From Salinisphaera sp. UBA1666 (lineage in GTDB: Bacteria > Pseudomonadota > Gammaproteobacteria > Nevskiales > Salinisphaeraceae), in contig DCKU01000018.1 of NCBI GenBank assembly GCA_002320455.1, positions 2,521-66,520 of the forward strand: a stretch of 64,000 bases of DNA. The letters run 5' to 3'. Shown one piece after another: positions 43,254 to 51,845 of this stretch; the first letter of the stretch is position 1, and each line of letters opens with the position of its first letter. A program made the position numbers and the translations under genes. A model generated the notes under the pieces. That model saw only the letters and a list, made by a program, of their open reading frames with translations, had not been told where the DNA came from and did not search any database.

Positions 43254-44555
43254 ATGGCATCGTCTGCAAGGCTTGTAGATCCGGAAACTGCGGGGCTGAC
43301 GGCGTTGATTTCATTGCAGCCGGCCTCGGTTCTGCGTCTGCTGGCCACACTCCGGTATCTGGCGGCTGCGCTGCTGGCCACTGCGCTGGTCTTGATGAGC
43401 GTATTTGGTCTGACGACCGGTATCGCGGTCTGGGCCCTGCCGCTGTTGCTGCTGGTCTTCAACCAACGCCTGCCGCGCGCTGTCGCTGATGATCATGATC
43501 GTCGGGCCAATCGTGCGCTGGTGGGGCATCTGGTCTTCGACACGAGCGTTCTGTTCGCGTTTTTCTGGGCGATCGGCGGGGCCACGAACCCGTTCGTGTC
43601 GCTGTTTCTATTACCGGTGGCGTTTGCCGGCGCAGCGCTGGATATCCGCGGCGCGCTGACGGTCACCGGCGTCTGCGTGGCCGGGTATACCGCGCTGCTG
43701 TGGCGTTATCTGTCACATCTGGGCCACCCGATGGCGGTCATCGGTTTCGAGCGCCACGTGATTGGCATGTGGGCGATGTTCGTGCTGGCCGCGGCTTTGT
43801 TGCTGGTGTTTCTCATGGCGCTGGCCGCGCGCGTACGCGCCAGCGAGCGCGAGCTGGCCGCCCAGCGCGAGCGCCTGATGCGCGACGATGCCGTGGTGAG
43901 CGTGGCCACGGTGGCCGCCGGTGCCGCCCATGCCCTGAATACGCCGCTGTCGACGATTCTGATCGCGGCCGAGTCGCTCCAGGACGAGCCGGGCCTGTCG
44001 CCCGACGTGCGTGAGGATATCGCCACTATCCACAGTCAGGCCGAGCAGGCGGCACGCGAGCTGCGGGCGCTGGTGGCCGCGCGTGATCCCCGAGCCCAGG
44101 ACACGACCACGGCCGCGGTGTTCTTCGACACCTTGGTGGCGCGCTGGCGTGCCCGGCGGCCGGAGATCGAGCTGGATCTGGCTGACTGGCAGGCCGTGAC
44201 CGAGCAGCCGGTACGCAATGACCCGGCACTGGCACAGGCGCTGGGCAACCTGCTGGACAACGCCGCCGATGCGGCCCTGGCGGCCGGCCACCCGCATCTG
44301 GCACTGGCGCGGCACGAGCGCGGCGCGCACTGGGTCATTTATATCGACGACCCGGGCCATCCCGATATCGAGCGCCTGCAGCGTGCTGCCACGGCCTCGA
44401 CCAAGCCCGGCGGCTTGGGTTTGGGGCTGACTCTGGCCCGGGCCAGCCTGGCGCGTATTGGCGCCGAGCTGTCGTTTGCGGCATCCGCCGCCGGCGGCAC
44501 CCGTACCTGTATCGTATTCAACAAAAACGGGTTATTTCCGTTAGAGCACGACTGA
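43254..44555 (+). CDS. regB: RegB/PrrB-type redox sensor histidine kinase
   Basis: Membrane kinase of 433 residues with about six helices in the first 190. The quinone-sensing motif GGATNPF (108-114) of RegB is present. The H-box is AHALNTPLST with His226. N-box NLLDNAADAA and G-box GGLGLGLTLA are intact. The redox-active Cys that RegB carries about 40 residues after the His is Ala266 here (AEQAAREL), so thiol sensing by that route should be lost. It lies between the TonB receptor and regA genes, with short gaps on both sides. Confidence 0.9.
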   Translation: MASSARLVDPETAGLTALISLQPASVLRLLATLRYLAAALLATALVLMSVFGLTTGIAVWALPLLLLVFNQRLPRAVADDHDRRANRALVGHLVFDTSVLFAFFWAIGGATNPFVSLFLLPVAFAGAALDIRGALTVTGVCVAGYTALLWRYLSHLGHPMAVIGFERHVIGMWAMFVLAAALLLVFLMALAARVRASERELAAQRERLMRDDAVVSVATVAAGAAHALNTPLSTILIAAESLQDEPGLSPDVREDIATIHSQAEQAARELRALVAARDPRAQDTTTAAVFFDTLVARWRARRPEIELDLADWQAVTEQPVRNDPALAQALGNLLDNAADAALAAGHPHLALARHERGAHWVIYIDDPGHPDIERLQRAATASTKPGGLGLGLTLARASLARIGAELSFAASAAGGTRTCIVFNKNGLFPLEHD

Positions 44556-44556
44556 C

Positions 44557-45102
44557 ATGCATATTCTGCTGGTCGATGATGACCCGGTATTCACCCGCAC
44601 GTTGACGCGCGCGCTGACCCGTCTGGGCCATGAGGTCACCACCGCGGTCACTCCCGAGCAGGCGCTGGACTGTATCGATGCGGTCGCGCCGCGGCCGGCG
44701 GCGGCCGTGGTGGATCTGCGCCTGGGCGAGCGCAGCGGGCTGGCATTGATCGGCCCGCTGCATGCCGCGGCCCCGAGCATGCGGATCCTGATGCTGACCG
44801 GCTATGCCAGCATCGCCACCGCCATCGAGGCCATCAAGCTGGGCGCTTTCAACTATCTGCCCAAGCCGGCTACCGCGCGCCAGATTCTGTCCGCCCTGGC
44901 CGACGATGCCCCAGAGGCGGCGGCCGAGAGTGCCACGCTGCATCCCACCTCGCTGCGGCGCCTGGAGTGGGAGCACATCCAGCAGGTGCTGGCCGACCAT
45001 GACGGCAATATCTCGGCCACGGCGCGGGCGCTGAACATGCATCGGCGTACGCTACAACGCAAGTTGGCCAAACGCCCCACCCGCGAGCATCCTGAGCCGT
45101 GA
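44557..45102 (+). CDS. regA: RegA/PrrA-type response regulator
   Basis: Response regulator of 181 residues: receiver domain with Asp8-Asp9 and the phosphorylated Asp53 (VVDLRLGERSG), Lys in NYLPKPA, and a C-terminal Fis-type helix-turn-helix (NISATARALNMHRRTLQRKL), nearly invariant in RegA/PrrA/ActR. These proteins control respiration, oxidases and carbon or nitrogen fixation according to redox state. It starts one base after the regB stop. The cyo operon in this window is a plausible target, untested. Confidence 0.94.
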   Translation: MHILLVDDDPVFTRTLTRALTRLGHEVTTAVTPEQALDCIDAVAPRPAAAVVDLRLGERSGLALIGPLHAAAPSMRILMLTGYASIATAIEAIKLGAFNYLPKPATARQILSALADDAPEAAAESATLHPTSLRRLEWEHIQQVLADHDGNISATARALNMHRRTLQRKLAKRPTREHPEP

Positions 45103-45190
45103 CCGGCTTGTTGGGTTATACAGCCAGATATGGGATTCATCGCCCATCGCGGTAGTCTCGAAGACATTCACACGAACCCCGTATTGTTCT

Positions 45191-45661
45191 ATGCACCACT
45201 CGAACGTTCGTTCTGCGCTGTTTGCCACGAGTCTGGTTCTGGCCCTGGGCCTGGTGGGCTGTGGTGGCGATAACGACGCGGCCACCGACAACACGGCCTC
45301 GCAGGCTACATCGAGCCAGACCGGCGCTGACAGCGCGAGTGCCGACGTCCAGGTGCTGGATGAAGCCGGGCTGCGCAAGCAGATCATCGACCACACGGTC
45401 ACCGGCAGCATGAGCACCGGCGGTGATTACGGCGAATACTACGCCCCCGACGGTCAGCTGCTGGCGGCCGAGTACACCGGCAGCTGGACGATCGAAGACG
45501 ACAAGCTCTGCCTGGACTATGGCGACGGCGCCGACTGCTACGGCGCGGCCATGGACGGCCTGCAGGTGGTCTGGTATCTCGACGGTGAGAAAGTCGGCAC
45601 CGGCTCGTTGCAGCAGGGCAACCCCAACGACTACAGCGCCGACGCGGCCAGCGACGAATAG
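45191..45661 (+). CDS. Hypothetical lipoprotein
   Basis: 156 residues with a lipobox LVGC (Cys24) after a hydrophobic segment, then an acidic Ser/Thr/Ala/Asp-rich linker to about residue 53 and a globular part with GGDYGEYYAPDGQLLAAEYT and two later cysteines (KLCLDYGDGADCYG) likely to form a disulfide. Function unknown; the layout suggests a small secreted beta domain anchored to the membrane. It may share a transcript with the 33-residue peptide that follows. Confidence 0.75.
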   Translation: MHHSNVRSALFATSLVLALGLVGCGGDNDAATDNTASQATSSQTGADSASADVQVLDEAGLRKQIIDHTVTGSMSTGGDYGEYYAPDGQLLAAEYTGSWTIEDDKLCLDYGDGADCYGAAMDGLQVVWYLDGEKVGTGSLQQGNPNDYSADAASDE

Positions 45662-45672
45662 GCCGATACGTC

Positions 45673-45774
45673 ATGGTGGGCATCGTTATCTTTGCGGTCG
45701 CGGCCGTGCCATTCATTGGCCTGATGATCTTTCTGGGCGTGAAAGTGCTGGGCAGCGACCGCAACAAGCGTTGA
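45673..45774 (+). CDS. 33-residue single-helix membrane microprotein
   Basis: ORF MVGIVIFAVAAVPFIGLM... with one hydrophobic helix (about 3-25) and a basic tail SDRNKR. It begins 11 bases after the lipoprotein stop with AGG as a possible ribosome site and ends before a terminator. Codon choice is strongly G/C-biased, as in neighbouring genes. Family unknown. Confidence 0.5.
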   Translation: MVGIVIFAVAAVPFIGLMIFLGVKVLGSDRNKR

Positions 45775-45805
45775 TCTGCCGCGGTCAGTGGTAGTCTAGG
45801 ACGTG

Positions 45806-45835
45806 AATCGGGGCCACAGCGCCCCGATTTTTGTA
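45806..45835 (+). terminator. Rho-independent terminator after the lipoprotein pair
   Basis: ATCGGGGC and GCCCCGAT form a perfect 8-bp stem around a 6-base loop, followed by TTTTTG. It ends the lipoprotein transcript just upstream of the TraB-family gene. Confidence 0.85.
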
Positions 45836-45856
45836 TCTGACATCCTAGGACGGGCC

Positions 45857-47098
45857 ATGAGTGATCAAGGCGGGTCGTCGACCGACGTTTCTGCATCTGT
45901 GCCAGCTGATACGGCCCAAGCCGGCGGGCCGCGCCGGCTCGTCGCGCACGGCCCGCGAGAGTATCTGCTGCTGGGAACGGCCCACGTCTCGCGGGCCAGC
46001 GCCGAAGAAGTGCGCACCGAGATCGCCTCGGGCGACTACGACGAGGTCGCCATCGAGCTGTGCGCTGCCCGCTACGGGGCACTCACCCGCCAGTCGGAAA
46101 TGGCCGAGATGGACCTGTTTGCGGTCATCCGAAAAGGCCAGGCGGGCATGGTGGCGGCGAGCCTTGCGCTGGGCGCGTATCAACAGCGCCTGGCCGATCA
46201 GTTCGGCATCGAGCCGGGGGCAGAAATGCGCGCCGCCATTACCGCCGCCGAGGCCCGCCAGACTCCGCTCACGCTGGTGGATCGCAACGTGGGCATCACG
46301 CTCAAGCGGGTCTATCGCAATATTCCCTGGTGGCAGCGGGCCACGGTGCTGACCGGTCTGGCCACCAGCCTCGTGTCCTCCGACAAGATCAGCGAGGACG
46401 ATATCGAAAAGTTGAAGGAAGGCGACATGCTCGAGTCCACCTTCAACGAGTTCGCGGCCGAGTCCAGCGCGATGCACGCCGCCCTCATCGACGAGCGCGA
46501 TCAATACATGGCGGCCAAGCTGCTGGCCGGGCGTCGCGATGCCGGGCGCACGCTGGTGGTCATCGGTGCGGGCCACCTCAAGGGGCTGGCCGGGTATCTG
46601 GAAGCCGGCATGACCGATCCGGGCGCGCGCGTGGCCGAGCTGGATACGGTGCCGCCCGGCGCGCGCTGGGTGCGCTGGCTGCCCTGGCTGGTGGTGGCCC
46701 TGGTCTTTGCCGGCTTTGCCTTCGGCTTTTCCAAGAGTGCCGGGCTGGGCCAGCAGCTGGTGGTCGAATGGGTGGTCATCAACGGCGCGCTGTCGGCTCT
46801 GGGCACGGCCATTGCCCTTGGGCATCCGTTGTCGATCGTGACGGCATTCATCGCCGCGCCCATCACCTCGCTCAACCCGACCATCGGCGCTGGCATGGTC
46901 GTGGCCGCAGTGGAGGTGTGGCTGCGCAAGCCGCGCGTCGGGGATTTCTCAACGCTCAAGTCAGACGTCACGTCCGTAAAGGGCTGGTGGCGCAACCGCG
47001 TGTCGCGCACCCTGCTGGTATTTCTGGGGGCCACGCTCGGCTCGGCGGCCGGTACGTATATCGCCGGTTTTCGTATCGTGGGGCAGTTGTTCGGCTGA
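45857..47098 (+). CDS. TraB/PrgY-family membrane protein
   Basis: Protein of 413 residues from the ATG at 45857. The N-terminal TraB (Tiki-like) domain has GTAHVSRASAEEVRTEI and ERDQYMAAKL, with GAGHLKGL; these include the conserved GxxH-type residues of putative metalloproteases. The C-terminus carries about three to four helices. PrgY blocks pheromone signalling in enterococci; the role in proteobacteria is not known. It converges on the SorC-type regulator gene. An earlier in-frame codon at 45803 would fall in the terminator. Confidence 0.85.
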   Translation: MSDQGGSSTDVSASVPADTAQAGGPRRLVAHGPREYLLLGTAHVSRASAEEVRTEIASGDYDEVAIELCAARYGALTRQSEMAEMDLFAVIRKGQAGMVAASLALGAYQQRLADQFGIEPGAEMRAAITAAEARQTPLTLVDRNVGITLKRVYRNIPWWQRATVLTGLATSLVSSDKISEDDIEKLKEGDMLESTFNEFAAESSAMHAALIDERDQYMAAKLLAGRRDAGRTLVVIGAGHLKGLAGYLEAGMTDPGARVAELDTVPPGARWVRWLPWLVVALVFAGFAFGFSKSAGLGQQLVVEWVVINGALSALGTAIALGHPLSIVTAFIAAPITSLNPTIGAGMVVAAVEVWLRKPRVGDFSTLKSDVTSVKGWWRNRVSRTLLVFLGATLGSAAGTYIAGFRIVGQLFG

Positions 47099-47122
47099 TC
47101 GCTCAGGGCGCTTGAACAGCGC

Positions 47123-48091
47123 CTAGCGCCGTGACTGATCCAGGCCCAGCACCGTCTCGGCGATGGATTCGGTGGTGGCCAGCGTATCAATGGTACCCGT
47201 GCGAAGTGCCCCCAGAATGCCGCCAACCTTGGTCGGCTCGCTGGCGGTGGCGATCACGTCGGGAATGTGGCGCAGGTGCTCGATGGTCAGGCCGATGACC
47301 CGGCCCACCAGCGGCGTATCCGCCAGGTTGCCGTCCATGTCGATGAAGTCATAGCCCATGATGTCGCCGACCACGCCCAGCCGGCGGACGGCGTTGATCT
47401 CTTCCTGGGTGAACCAGCCCATGCGCACCATATTGCTGTCTTCCAGGATATCGCCCACGCCCACCAGGGCCACATCGGCCTGCTGGGCGCGAGTCAGCGA
47501 CTGGCGCACGGTGTCGTTGGCCATCAGCGCATCACGAGTGTCGCGGTTGGCGACGATCGCCGGGGCATAGAGCGTCACGCTCTCGCCGCCGAAGCGTTCG
47601 GCGAAACGACGACAGGTCTGGTCGGCGTTCATCGCCTCGCCGCCGCGATACGAGCCGCCGATGGCACACACGAAGCTGCAGTGACGATGCTGACGCGCGA
47701 CCACCTGGCTGGGTACGGTCGACACGTTTCGCCCCATGCCGACGGCGACCACGCTGGTATCGCTAAGCGTCTGGTCCAGATAGCGGGCGACCAGCCCGGC
47801 CAGGAGCTCGCGCTGGCGCTCGGCGTCGCGATGATCGACCGAGATGATGGCGCGCTTGATGCCGAAACGCTGGATCAGGGCTTTTTCCAGCGCTGCCGTG
47901 CGATCCGGCGGGTGCGACAGGCGCACACAGATTTCGACGATGCCCTCGGAGACCGCGCGCTTGAGCAGCCGGCCGATCTTCACTCGGGAGACATCGAAAC
48001 GCTGGGCCAGCTCTTCCTGGGTCAAGCCGTCGATGTGATAGAGCTTGGCCAGTTCGGTGAGTTCGTCGGCGGTCATCGCGAGCCTCGGCAT
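47123..48091 (-). CDS. SorC/DeoR-type sugar-binding transcriptional regulator (EryD-like)
   Basis: 322 residues from the ATG at 48091, preceded by AGGGG. An N-terminal helix-turn-helix at about 18-45 (GLTQEELAQRFDVSRVKIGR) precedes a sugar-phosphate-binding SorC domain with VGMGRNVSTVP and VGVGDI. Regulators of this family usually respond to a phosphorylated pathway intermediate and repress the adjacent operon; Brucella EryD, which controls erythritol catabolism, belongs to it. Divergent from the tetritol-type operon across about 300 bases with several inverted repeats. Confidence 0.9.
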   Translation of the reverse strand: MPRLAMTADELTELAKLYHIDGLTQEELAQRFDVSRVKIGRLLKRAVSEGIVEICVRLSHPPDRTAALEKALIQRFGIKRAIISVDHRDAERQRELLAGLVARYLDQTLSDTSVVAVGMGRNVSTVPSQVVARQHRHCSFVCAIGGSYRGGEAMNADQTCRRFAERFGGESVTLYAPAIVANRDTRDALMANDTVRQSLTRAQQADVALVGVGDILEDSNMVRMGWFTQEEINAVRRLGVVGDIMGYDFIDMDGNLADTPLVGRVIGLTIEHLRHIPDVIATASEPTKVGGILGALRTGTIDTLATTESIAETVLGLDQSRR

Positions 48092-48097
48092 ACCCCT

Positions 48098-48120
48098 GTT
48101 CACGCGAACAAGTCGTGAAC
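48098..48120. promoter_or_regulatory. Operator candidate next to the SorC-type gene
   Basis: GTTCACG and CGTGAAC form perfect 7-bp arms around a 9-base spacer, 7 bases before the regulator start codon. It would suit autorepression. Confidence 0.5.
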
Positions 48121-48194
48121 TAATGTTTCGGTAGCCTGATCCTACGTCGATTCGCGTCTCGCGCCAAGAACGACGGCTTTTTCGTAAGGCGACA

Positions 48195-48218
48195 CGCGTA
48201 AACCCCCGCTATTACGCG
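48195..48218. promoter_or_regulatory. Inverted repeat in the divergent sugar promoter region
   Basis: CGCGTAA and TTACGCG form perfect 7-bp arms around a 10-base spacer. The octamer ATTACGCG (48211-48218) recurs at 48314-48321, so it may be a shared half-site. Confidence 0.45.
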
Positions 48219-48318
48219 GTTTTAAGCTAAGACCAAAGTCTAGTGCAGTAGGCGGCCGTTTCAATTGATCTCGCCTGTCGGCCGGCCTAACATCGACTCC
48301 GAACAAACAAATGATTAC

Positions 48319-48340
48319 GCGATGAGCAAATGTTCATCGC
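48319..48340. promoter_or_regulatory. Operator candidate before the dehydrogenase gene
   Basis: GCGATGA and TCATCGC form perfect 7-bp arms around an 8-base spacer, 50 bases before the dehydrogenase ATG. It overlaps the second ATTACGCG. The position suits repression of the operon by the divergent SorC-type protein. Confidence 0.5.
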
Positions 48341-48390
48341 TAACCCGGCGGTTGCACGCAGCAGTCGGGCCACCAGCCGAGGAGACAGCG

Positions 48391-49518
48391 ATGTCGGACG
48401 TCATGGAACGCGAGGACACCCAGCAGCCCGTGGGCGACATTCCGAAGACCATGCAGGCCGTGGTCTGTTATGCCCCGGGCGACTATCGTCTCGAGGAAGT
48501 CGAGGTGCCCACGCCCGGCCCGGGCGAGATCCTGTGTCGCGTCGAGCTGGTCGGCATCTGCATGTCTGACGTGAAGGTCTACCACGGCGCGCCGTCGTTC
48601 TGGGGCGACGACACCCAGCCGCGCTACGTCAAGCCGCCGATGATTCCGGGCCACGAGTTCGTCTGTCACGTGGTGGCCCTGGGCGAAGGCGCGGCCAAGG
48701 CCAAGAACGTGGCCGTGGGCGACCGGGTGATCTCTGAGCAGATCGTGCCGTGCTGGGACTGTCGTTTCTGTAACCGCGGCCAGTACTGGATGTGCGACAA
48801 GCACGATCTGTACGGCTTTCAGTCCAACGTCAACGGCGCGTTCGCCCAGTACATGATCTTCCCGATCGAGGGCATCGTGCATCAGGTGCCCGATCACGTG
48901 CCGGCCGAGGAGGCCGTGCTGACCGAGCCGCTGGCCTGTTCGCTGCACGCAGCTGACCGGGCCCAGGTGACCCCGGACGACGTCGTGGTGGTAGCCGGCG
49001 CCGGCACGTTGGGCCTGGGCATCATCGGCCAGATCGCCTTGTCCAACCCCAAGAAGCTGATCGTGCTCGACATGAAGCCCGACCGCGAGAAGTTCGCCAT
49101 GCAGATGGGCGCCGATGAGGTCTGGAACCCGGCCGAGGTCGATGTCTATCAGAAGATCAAGGACATCACCGAAGGCTATGGCTGTGACGTTTACGTCGAA
49201 GCCACGGGCCATCATGCGGCGGTGAATCAGGGCATCCACATGCTGCGCAAGCTGGGCCGCTTCGTGGAGTTCTCGGTGTTCGGCTCCGAGGTCACGCTGG
49301 ACTGGTCGATCATCAGCGACCGCAAGGAGCTGGACGTGTTGGGCTCGCACCTGGGCCCCTACACCTATCCGCGGGCGATCGATTTTCTGGCCACCCGCAA
49401 GATCGACATGCGCGGCGTGGTGACCCACACCTATCCCATGTCCAAGTTCCATGAGGCGCTCGAGGTCATGGAAAAAGGCGATGCCTCGATGAAGGTGGCC
49501 ATCGACCCTCACCACTAG
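48391..49518 (+). CDS. Zinc-dependent polyol dehydrogenase (candidate erythritol/L-threitol dehydrogenase)
   Basis: Medium-chain alcohol dehydrogenase of 375 residues. Catalytic zinc ligands are Cys57 (GICMSD) and His88-Glu89 (GHE); the structural zinc uses Cys121, 124, 127 and 135 (CWDCRFC...WMC). The Rossmann motif is GAGTLGLG. The ATG at 48391 follows GAGGAGA by 7 bases. The neighbouring kinase and isomerases act on tetrulose phosphates if my reading is right, so this enzyme would oxidise erythritol or L-threitol to L-erythrulose, as EltD-type enzymes do in Mycobacterium smegmatis. Family call is firm; substrate is inference. Confidence 0.88.
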   Translation: MSDVMEREDTQQPVGDIPKTMQAVVCYAPGDYRLEEVEVPTPGPGEILCRVELVGICMSDVKVYHGAPSFWGDDTQPRYVKPPMIPGHEFVCHVVALGEGAAKAKNVAVGDRVISEQIVPCWDCRFCNRGQYWMCDKHDLYGFQSNVNGAFAQYMIFPIEGIVHQVPDHVPAEEAVLTEPLACSLHAADRAQVTPDDVVVVAGAGTLGLGIIGQIALSNPKKLIVLDMKPDREKFAMQMGADEVWNPAEVDVYQKIKDITEGYGCDVYVEATGHHAAVNQGIHMLRKLGRFVEFSVFGSEVTLDWSIISDRKELDVLGSHLGPYTYPRAIDFLATRKIDMRGVVTHTYPMSKFHEALEVMEKGDASMKVAIDPHH

Positions 49519-49626
49519 CGATCCCCGTTCCAGGCTAGCCGGACGGGCTGCGGGGTCGAAGCCGTGGCTCGTCATCCCGGGGCGTCTCGCTCCGGTCTTT
49601 TTTCTCTCCCCGGTGGAGTTGGCAAC

Positions 49627-50286
49627 ATGACGAGCACAACCAAGCCACGACATAAGTCCGGTCTGTCGCGCCCGGCCAAGCGCGGGATCATCGCGGGTGT
49701 GGCGGTCGTGCTGGTCGCGCTCATGGCGCTGGATACATCGTATGTATCCAACACCGGCGACGGCCCGGTCGCCAACGCCGGCTTCTCCCCCGAGGCCTAC
49801 GGGGACAAGACGTTCCCCGAGATTCGCGACACCGTCATGGAGCGTGCGGCAGCCGCACCCAAGCTGGCCCGCGCGCTGGCCGATGACAGCGAGGCCGCCG
49901 TAGCCGACTACGGCGTCGAGGGCGCCGTGGCGCCGGTTCTGTCGGTGGACGCCACCGGCACGGTGGCAAGCTGTGACGGCGGGATCTGCAACGTCGACGT
50001 GCCCGATATGCCGTCCGGGCAGGTCGTGCGCGTACAGGTCGGCCCGGCCATCAACGGCACCGCACTACGCGACGGCGCCGGCAATATCGCGTTTGGTGAT
50101 TTCAAGAATCAGATCGAGTACCAGAACGCCGCCGCCGGCATCAACGACGCGATGAAGGCGGCCGTGCTGGCCGATCTGGATCGCGATGCGCTGCCGGGCA
50201 AACAGCTCCACGTCGTCGGTGTGTTCCAGCAGATCATTCCCAACAACTGGTTGATCACCCCGGTCGCGCTCGAGGTGGGCTCATGA
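49627..50286 (+). CDS. DUF2291-family membrane-anchored protein
   Basis: 219 residues: a basic N-terminus, one helix at about 20-36, then a periplasmic domain with GFSPEAYGDKTFPEI and FQQIIPNNWLITPVALEVG, typical of DUF2291. Cys116 and Cys121 could form a disulfide. DUF2291 genes are found beside ribose-type ABC transporters, but the function is unknown. The stop overlaps the ATPase gene start (ATGA), so it is translationally coupled to the transporter. I chose the ATG at 49627. Confidence 0.85.
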   Translation: MTSTTKPRHKSGLSRPAKRGIIAGVAVVLVALMALDTSYVSNTGDGPVANAGFSPEAYGDKTFPEIRDTVMERAAAAPKLARALADDSEAAVADYGVEGAVAPVLSVDATGTVASCDGGICNVDVPDMPSGQVVRVQVGPAINGTALRDGAGNIAFGDFKNQIEYQNAAAGINDAMKAAVLADLDRDALPGKQLHVVGVFQQIIPNNWLITPVALEVGS

Positions 50287-51812
50287 GTGCCACCGCGCGC
50301 GAACTGGACGCCTCGCCGGTGCTCTCGGCCCGACACGTGGTCAAACACTACGGCGGGGTGCAGGCCTTGAAAGGGGTAGATTTCGATATCTATCCCGGCA
50401 CCGTCACCACGCTGTTCGGCGAAAACGGCGCGGGCAAATCCACGCTGATGAAAATCCTGTCCGGCGTGGAGCAGCCGACCGCCGGCGAGCTCATTCTCGA
50501 CGGCGCGCCGGTGGTGTTTTCCTCCACCGTCGACGCTCGTGATCAGGGTATCTCGATCATCCATCAGGAGCTGTCGCTGTCGCCTAATATGTCGGTGGCC
50601 GACAACATCTTCATGGGCCGCGAGATCGTGCGCTTCGGCCAGGTGGATTACAGCGAGCAGGCCCGCCAGGCCGCTGCCCTCATGGCCGAGCTGGAAGAAG
50701 ATATCGACCCCGCCACGCCCGTCGGCGAGCTGCGGGTGGGCCAGCAGCAGATCGTGGAGATCGCCCGGGCCCTGTCGGCGCGTTCGCGCATCCTGATCAT
50801 GGACGAGCCCACCTCGGCGCTGTCGGCAGCTGAGATCGAGGTGCTGTTCAAGGTGGTCCACGACCTGACATCACGCGGGGTGGCCATCGTCTATATCTCG
50901 CATCACCTCGAAGAGGCGCTGGAAATCACCGATTATGCGGTGGTTCTGCGCGACGGGGCGATGACCGCCAACGAAGTACGCGCCCATATCGACCTGGCCT
51001 GGATCGTGCGCCACATGGTGGGTGACCACTATGATCTGGGCAGCCCGCCCGAGGGCTACACCTTCGGCGATACGGCCCTGGCCGTCGAGGGCCTGTCGGT
51101 GGCCGATGCCACCAAGGCCGACCGGCTGGCCGTGGATAATTTAGACCTGTCGATCGCCGCCGGCGAAATCGTGTGTATCTACGGCCTGATGGGGGCCGGG
51201 CGTACAGAGCTTCTGGAGACTTTGGCCGGCAACACCGCGGCACAGACCGGCACGATTCGGCTGGCCGGGCAGGAAATCAGCGCGTTGTCGATCGCCGATC
51301 GGATCGCGGCCGGGCTGTGCCTGGTGCCCGAGGATCGCCAACGCGACGGCCTGGTCCAGACGCTGAGCGTGGGGCGCAATCTATCGCTGGCCAGCATCGC
51401 CGAGTTCGTCAAGCGGCTGTTCGTTTCCGACACCACCGAGCGGGGGCTGGTCGATACCGGCATTCGCGATGTGCACGTCAAGACCGACGGCCCGGACGCA
51501 GCGATCGGCTCCTTGTCGGGCGGCAATCAGCAGAAGGTGGTCATCGGCAAGATGCTGGCCACCCAGCCCAGCGTGATTCTGCTGGACGAGCCCAGCCGCG
51601 GCATCGACATCGGCGCCAAGGCCGAGGTCTTCAAGCTGCTCTCCGAGCGGGCCCGCCAAGGTGTGGCCGTGGTCTATACCACTTCGGAAGTCAGCGAATG
51701 CCTGTCGATCGCGCACCGCATCATCGTGATGGCGCGCGGACGCATCGTGGCCGAGCTCGGTCCGGATACTACCCAGGAAGCCATCATGGCGGCCTCGGGC
51801 GAGTCGGCCTGA
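50283..51812 (+). CDS. CUT2 sugar ABC transporter, double ATPase (EryE/RbsA-like)
   Basis: Fused two-domain ATPase of 509 residues, as in RbsA (501). Domain 1 has Walker A GENGAGKST and Walker B ILIMDEPTSAL; domain 2 has the degenerate Walker A GLMGAGRTE and LSGGNQQKV with Walker B ILLDEPSRGID. Degenerate second Walker A is normal for CUT2. It powers uptake of a monosaccharide or polyol, here most likely a tetritol by context. It overlaps DUF2291 by 4 bases and precedes the permease gene by 33. Confidence 0.95.
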   Translation: MSATARELDASPVLSARHVVKHYGGVQALKGVDFDIYPGTVTTLFGENGAGKSTLMKILSGVEQPTAGELILDGAPVVFSSTVDARDQGISIIHQELSLSPNMSVADNIFMGREIVRFGQVDYSEQARQAAALMAELEEDIDPATPVGELRVGQQQIVEIARALSARSRILIMDEPTSALSAAEIEVLFKVVHDLTSRGVAIVYISHHLEEALEITDYAVVLRDGAMTANEVRAHIDLAWIVRHMVGDHYDLGSPPEGYTFGDTALAVEGLSVADATKADRLAVDNLDLSIAAGEIVCIYGLMGAGRTELLETLAGNTAAQTGTIRLAGQEISALSIADRIAAGLCLVPEDRQRDGLVQTLSVGRNLSLASIAEFVKRLFVSDTTERGLVDTGIRDVHVKTDGPDAAIGSLSGGNQQKVVIGKMLATQPSVILLDEPSRGIDIGAKAEVFKLLSERARQGVAVVYTTSEVSECLSIAHRIIVMARGRIVAELGPDTTQEAIMAASGESA

Positions 51813-51845
51813 CATCGATGGCACCAATTTCACAACGAGGGCGTC

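Noticed and set aside
47107..47124. AGGCGCT-type hairpin between the convergent TraB and SorC genes
   Set aside because: GGCGC/GCGCC stem of only 5-6 pairs and no T run; too weak to call a terminator.
48340..49653. A 437-codon minus-strand frame over the zinc dehydrogenase gene
   Set aside because: The plus strand encodes all zinc ligands of the dehydrogenase; the minus frame is a composition artefact.
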